Source: UBA1563 sp041671545
GTDB lineage: Bacteria; Bacteroidota; Ignavibacteria; Ignavibacteriales; Ignavibacteriaceae
NCBI GenBank assembly: GCA_041671545.1
Contig: JBAZBI010000001.1
Coordinates: forward strand, 62,001 to 126,000
Length of the DNA stretch: 64,000 nt
Direction: 5' to 3'
Within the stretch, counting starts at the first letter, position 1; each line of letters opens with the position of its first letter. Under the pieces are notes generated by a model. It was not told where the DNA came from. It saw only the letters and a list, made by a program, of their open reading frames with translations, and made no database searches. Shown one piece after another: positions 61,768 to 64,000 of the stretch. The translations under genes were made by a program, and so were the position numbers.

Positions 61768-64000
61768 TTAAAAAAATGCCCTCACTTCCACCTTAGCCGT
61801 ATGCACGATCTTTCCGCCGCCCAATTTCCTACCATCGTAATTAGCAGTTGAAAGTAAGTTTGTCCCAAAACGGTAATCAAAAAACAATCGCCACAGATAA
61901 TTTTTACCGACAACATTTCCCGCAGTCAATTCAAACGGTAGATAGTTTTCTACCGTGTTCGTTGTCAATTCATTCCGTTCAACTTCAAAACGTAACCTGC
62001 CGTAACCGGAAAATGAAATATTAAGTCGCACTGTTTGCCCGTTTGTAAAAATTTCTGTTGGTATAACCGGGTAATAGTCACTGCTTTTGGAGGTTTTTAT
62101 TTTGAAACCAACTTCAATATTTCTTTCCGGGCGATAAGAAAAATCAGTTGTAATTCCGTTACTTTCAATCGCACGATTTCTATTCGATGAAGTTGCGGCA
62201 AACAAATTATCAATTTTATTTTCCAAATCGGTTTGGTTCCCGATCTCTGCGAGCATTTTAAATTTAATGCGCAGACTTCTCTCTTTTGCAAATCCCTTTT
62301 CCGCTCCACCGCTAAATTGGTTCATACTTCTCCGCTGCGAATAGCGAAGTCTAAAAGAAAGTTCAGAACTATTTTCAAAGACGAAAAAGTCCTGTTGAAA
62401 ATATTGCGACCCGCGAACCGTGTTCTTTTCATTCAAGAAGGAAGAAAGTTTTAATAAATATATTTTCTTCAGATCAGTTTCCTGACTATTCTCTTCAATC
62501 CTTCCATACGTCTCAGTTGAAAGAGTTTTTACCACCGATCCCGCAAAATTATTTGCCGAGTAAATATTCTCATAATTCAGTTTCAATCTTGCGGAAGATT
62601 TCAAATCAATTACGGGATAAAGCTGATCCGTGGGAATATTTACAATAATATATTCGCCGTCATAAAGAACCGGTTGGAATTCGTTTTCTTCCGCTACGCC
62701 GTTGTTATTTAAGTCGCCGAGATAAATATAATTCCCATTTCCCTTTTCAACTTTAACAAATACTTTTCGCAGCTTCGCGGTTTTTTGTGTCTGCACTTCA
62801 TAAAAGACATCTCCGTTAGCCGCATTCTCTGTGGTTGAAAACCTTGTCTGCGAGCGAACTAAAATTGTTTGATAATCAAGTTGTCCTTTCACTTTATACG
62901 CGTCGGTATATTTTTTATTCTGAACAGTAATTCTTAGTTGTGATGAAATTTCTTTTTCCCCGGCATAAGACAGTTCATATATCTGTCCATATGAGTTCGA
63001 TTCCTTTTGCAATTTTCCAGCTAAAGGGAAATAGTCTGTTCGGAATAAATATTTCAGCAAAGCATCAACTCCATAAAACTTTGCAATTTGCACTCCCGGA
63101 TTTCCTTCAAAATATTGGAGACTTGAAGAGAGAAGCGAATCAGATGGAGATATTTTCTCAAGTTTTTTTTCAGCGGTAAAATCGAACAGAGGTTGAACTA
63201 CTCCATAAGTAAAAGATGATGTTCCCCTTTGGCGAAGCCAACTGCTTCCAAGTGCTCCGTTATTGGTATTTACAAAATCAACTTGATATTGGAATTGATA
63301 TTCTTTTTCTTTTGCAAAGTTGGTTTGATTTGAGAATTTCTCCGATGAAAATGCTGAACCTTTTTTCAAACTTCCGTAAGAGAAAGTCGATTGCAGATTA
63401 TCAACCGGTTGAAGAGTTAAACTTCCTTCATAAAGTTTTTCATTCCCTTGTGTTGCGCTTGATGAATTATAGTCTCGCGAAAATTCCACTTTATCAAATC
63501 TTTCAAGAGAAGTAAATTTGTCCTGAATAAATCTTTCGCGGAGTGAAAGTCCGATTTTTCCAAAATTAATTCCTCCGAATTCAACTTTCAGCGAGTTCAT
63601 TTTAAAAGAAAGATTTCTCGCTAACCCGAAATTATCTTTTTCATCCAGAGATGAGAAACGATTCTTGTCCCATGAACTTCCGGCAATCTCAGCCTGGAAA
63701 TAAATATCTTTTGTCGGATTGTATTGGAAAAATAAATTCCCAAATTGTTTTAACTCCGGCAGTGGTAAATAAATGAGCGGCAAATAAGCGCCGAGATTTT
63801 TCCCCGCGAAACGATATTGCCCGAGACTTTCGCGAACATAATCGCCTTGATAATCCCCAACATAACTGAACGAAACATTGTATAAGGCAGAATCACTTCC
63901 CGGATTATATAAATAATATAAAACCGTCTGACCGTTCATTACGGAATCTTTCTTCTCATAAACACCTTTTAGTTTTCCAGTAGAATCAAGTGCAGCTAAA
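61768..64000 (-). CDS. large outer-membrane-type beta protein, N-terminus beyond the window
   Basis: At least 743 residues are visible and the frame stays open to the right edge, so the start is outside. It has no ATG with a ribosome site near 63939, and codons upstream of it (GKLKGVYEKKDSV) read as protein, so that ATG is internal. The sequence is rich in alternating polar and aromatic strands (GRLRFEVERNELTTNTVENY, YLWRLFFDYRFGTNLLSTANY) and ends in KVEVRAFF, consistent with an outer-membrane barrel. A loop DLNNNGVAEENEFQPVLYDG has calcium-binding-like text. No family was recognised. Confidence 0.7.
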   Translation of the reverse strand, partial: LAALDSTGKLKGVYEKKDSVMNGQTVLYYLYNPGSDSALYNVSFSYVGDYQGDYVRESLGQYRFAGKNLGAYLPLIYLPLPELKQFGNLFFQYNPTKDIYFQAEIAGSSWDKNRFSSLDEKDNFGLARNLSFKMNSLKVEFGGINFGKIGLSLRERFIQDKFTSLERFDKVEFSRDYNSSSATQGNEKLYEGSLTLQPVDNLQSTFSYGSLKKGSAFSSEKFSNQTNFAKEKEYQFQYQVDFVNTNNGALGSSWLRQRGTSSFTYGVVQPLFDFTAEKKLEKISPSDSLLSSSLQYFEGNPGVQIAKFYGVDALLKYLFRTDYFPLAGKLQKESNSYGQIYELSYAGEKEISSQLRITVQNKKYTDAYKVKGQLDYQTILVRSQTRFSTTENAANGDVFYEVQTQKTAKLRKVFVKVEKGNGNYIYLGDLNNNGVAEENEFQPVLYDGEYIIVNIPTDQLYPVIDLKSSARLKLNYENIYSANNFAGSVVKTLSTETYGRIEENSQETDLKKIYLLKLSSFLNEKNTVRGSQYFQQDFFVFENSSELSFRLRYSQRRSMNQFSGGAEKGFAKERSLRIKFKMLAEIGNQTDLENKIDNLFAATSSNRNRAIESNGITTDFSYRPERNIEVGFKIKTSKSSDYYPVIPTEIFTNGQTVRLNISFSGYGRLRFEVERNELTTNTVENYLPFELTAGNVVGKNYLWRLFFDYRFGTNLLSTANYDGRKLGGGKIVHTAKVEVRAFF

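Noticed and set aside
63939..64000. ATG at 63939 as the start of the right-edge gene
   Set aside because: The frame stays open and protein-like upstream to the window end, and no ribosome site precedes this ATG.

Overview
The window is AT-rich chromosomal DNA from a Gram-negative bacterium, most likely of the Ignavibacteria (Bacteroidota/Chlorobi side). The pointers are T9SS-type C-terminal sorting regions with the 'QNYPNPFNPST' signature on two long secreted proteins, a TonB-dependent receptor, an LpxH-like lipid A enzyme, an hpnCDE squalene operon and a type 2 isopentenyl diphosphate isomerase. Placement rests on protein style, not on a marker-gene tree. Most genes lie on the minus strand in short, tightly overlapping operons; the plus strand carries mainly the left-end genes and an accessory patch around 36-43.7 kb.

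Layout. 0.2-5.7 kb (+): ATC-hydrolase-like protein, amino-acid permease and DNA polymerase I, with a small orphan antitoxin-like gene on the minus strand. 5.8-8.8 kb (-): hpnC-hpnD-hpnE, which make squalene from farnesyl diphosphate, beside a tRNA-Leu(CAG). 8.9-13.6 kb: PBP1A, LpxH-like phosphohydrolase and an M1 aminopeptidase. 13.7-21.7 kb: two T9SS cargo proteins flanking a LytS-type sensor kinase and its response regulator; the larger cargo gene has a frameshift inside its signal peptide. 21.9-28.9 kb: MgtC/DUF4010 protein, aldehyde dehydrogenase, SpoIIE-type phosphatase, M64 peptidase, MscS channel and pyrE. 29-34 kb: one overlapping operon joining isoprenoid genes (fni, polyprenyl synthase) to PTS genes (HPr, Enzyme I) and a sugar-phosphate isomerase. 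34.1-36 kb: fused aminodeoxychorismate synthase/lyase.

36-43.7 kb is a looser, repeat-rich stretch: an MFS sugar transporter, PPK2, small lipoproteins and membrane proteins. It also holds several dispersed intergenic repeats, a MITE/REPIN-like inverted element and a 41-bp tandem array. 43.7-48.4 kb is a TPP-riboswitch operon for thiamine uptake: TonB receptor, thiamine pyrophosphokinase and an SSS-family symporter. 48.4-64 kb holds a six-LysM lytic transglycosylase, an acyl-CoA carboxyltransferase and a frameshifted DUF6588-like protein. It continues with an MBL hydrolase plus chorismate synthase, HtrA, the pfkB-mtnA-recO operon, a NUDIX hydrolase and an outer-membrane-type protein cut by the right edge.

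The observations most worth following are: the thiamine operon, whose SSS symporter is a candidate thiamine transporter; two independent single-base frameshifts that both fall in signal peptides of exported proteins; and the unexplained repeats at 42.9-43.1 kb, 39.5 kb and 1.4/40.1/56.7 kb. No CRISPR array, prophage, transposase or rRNA was seen.
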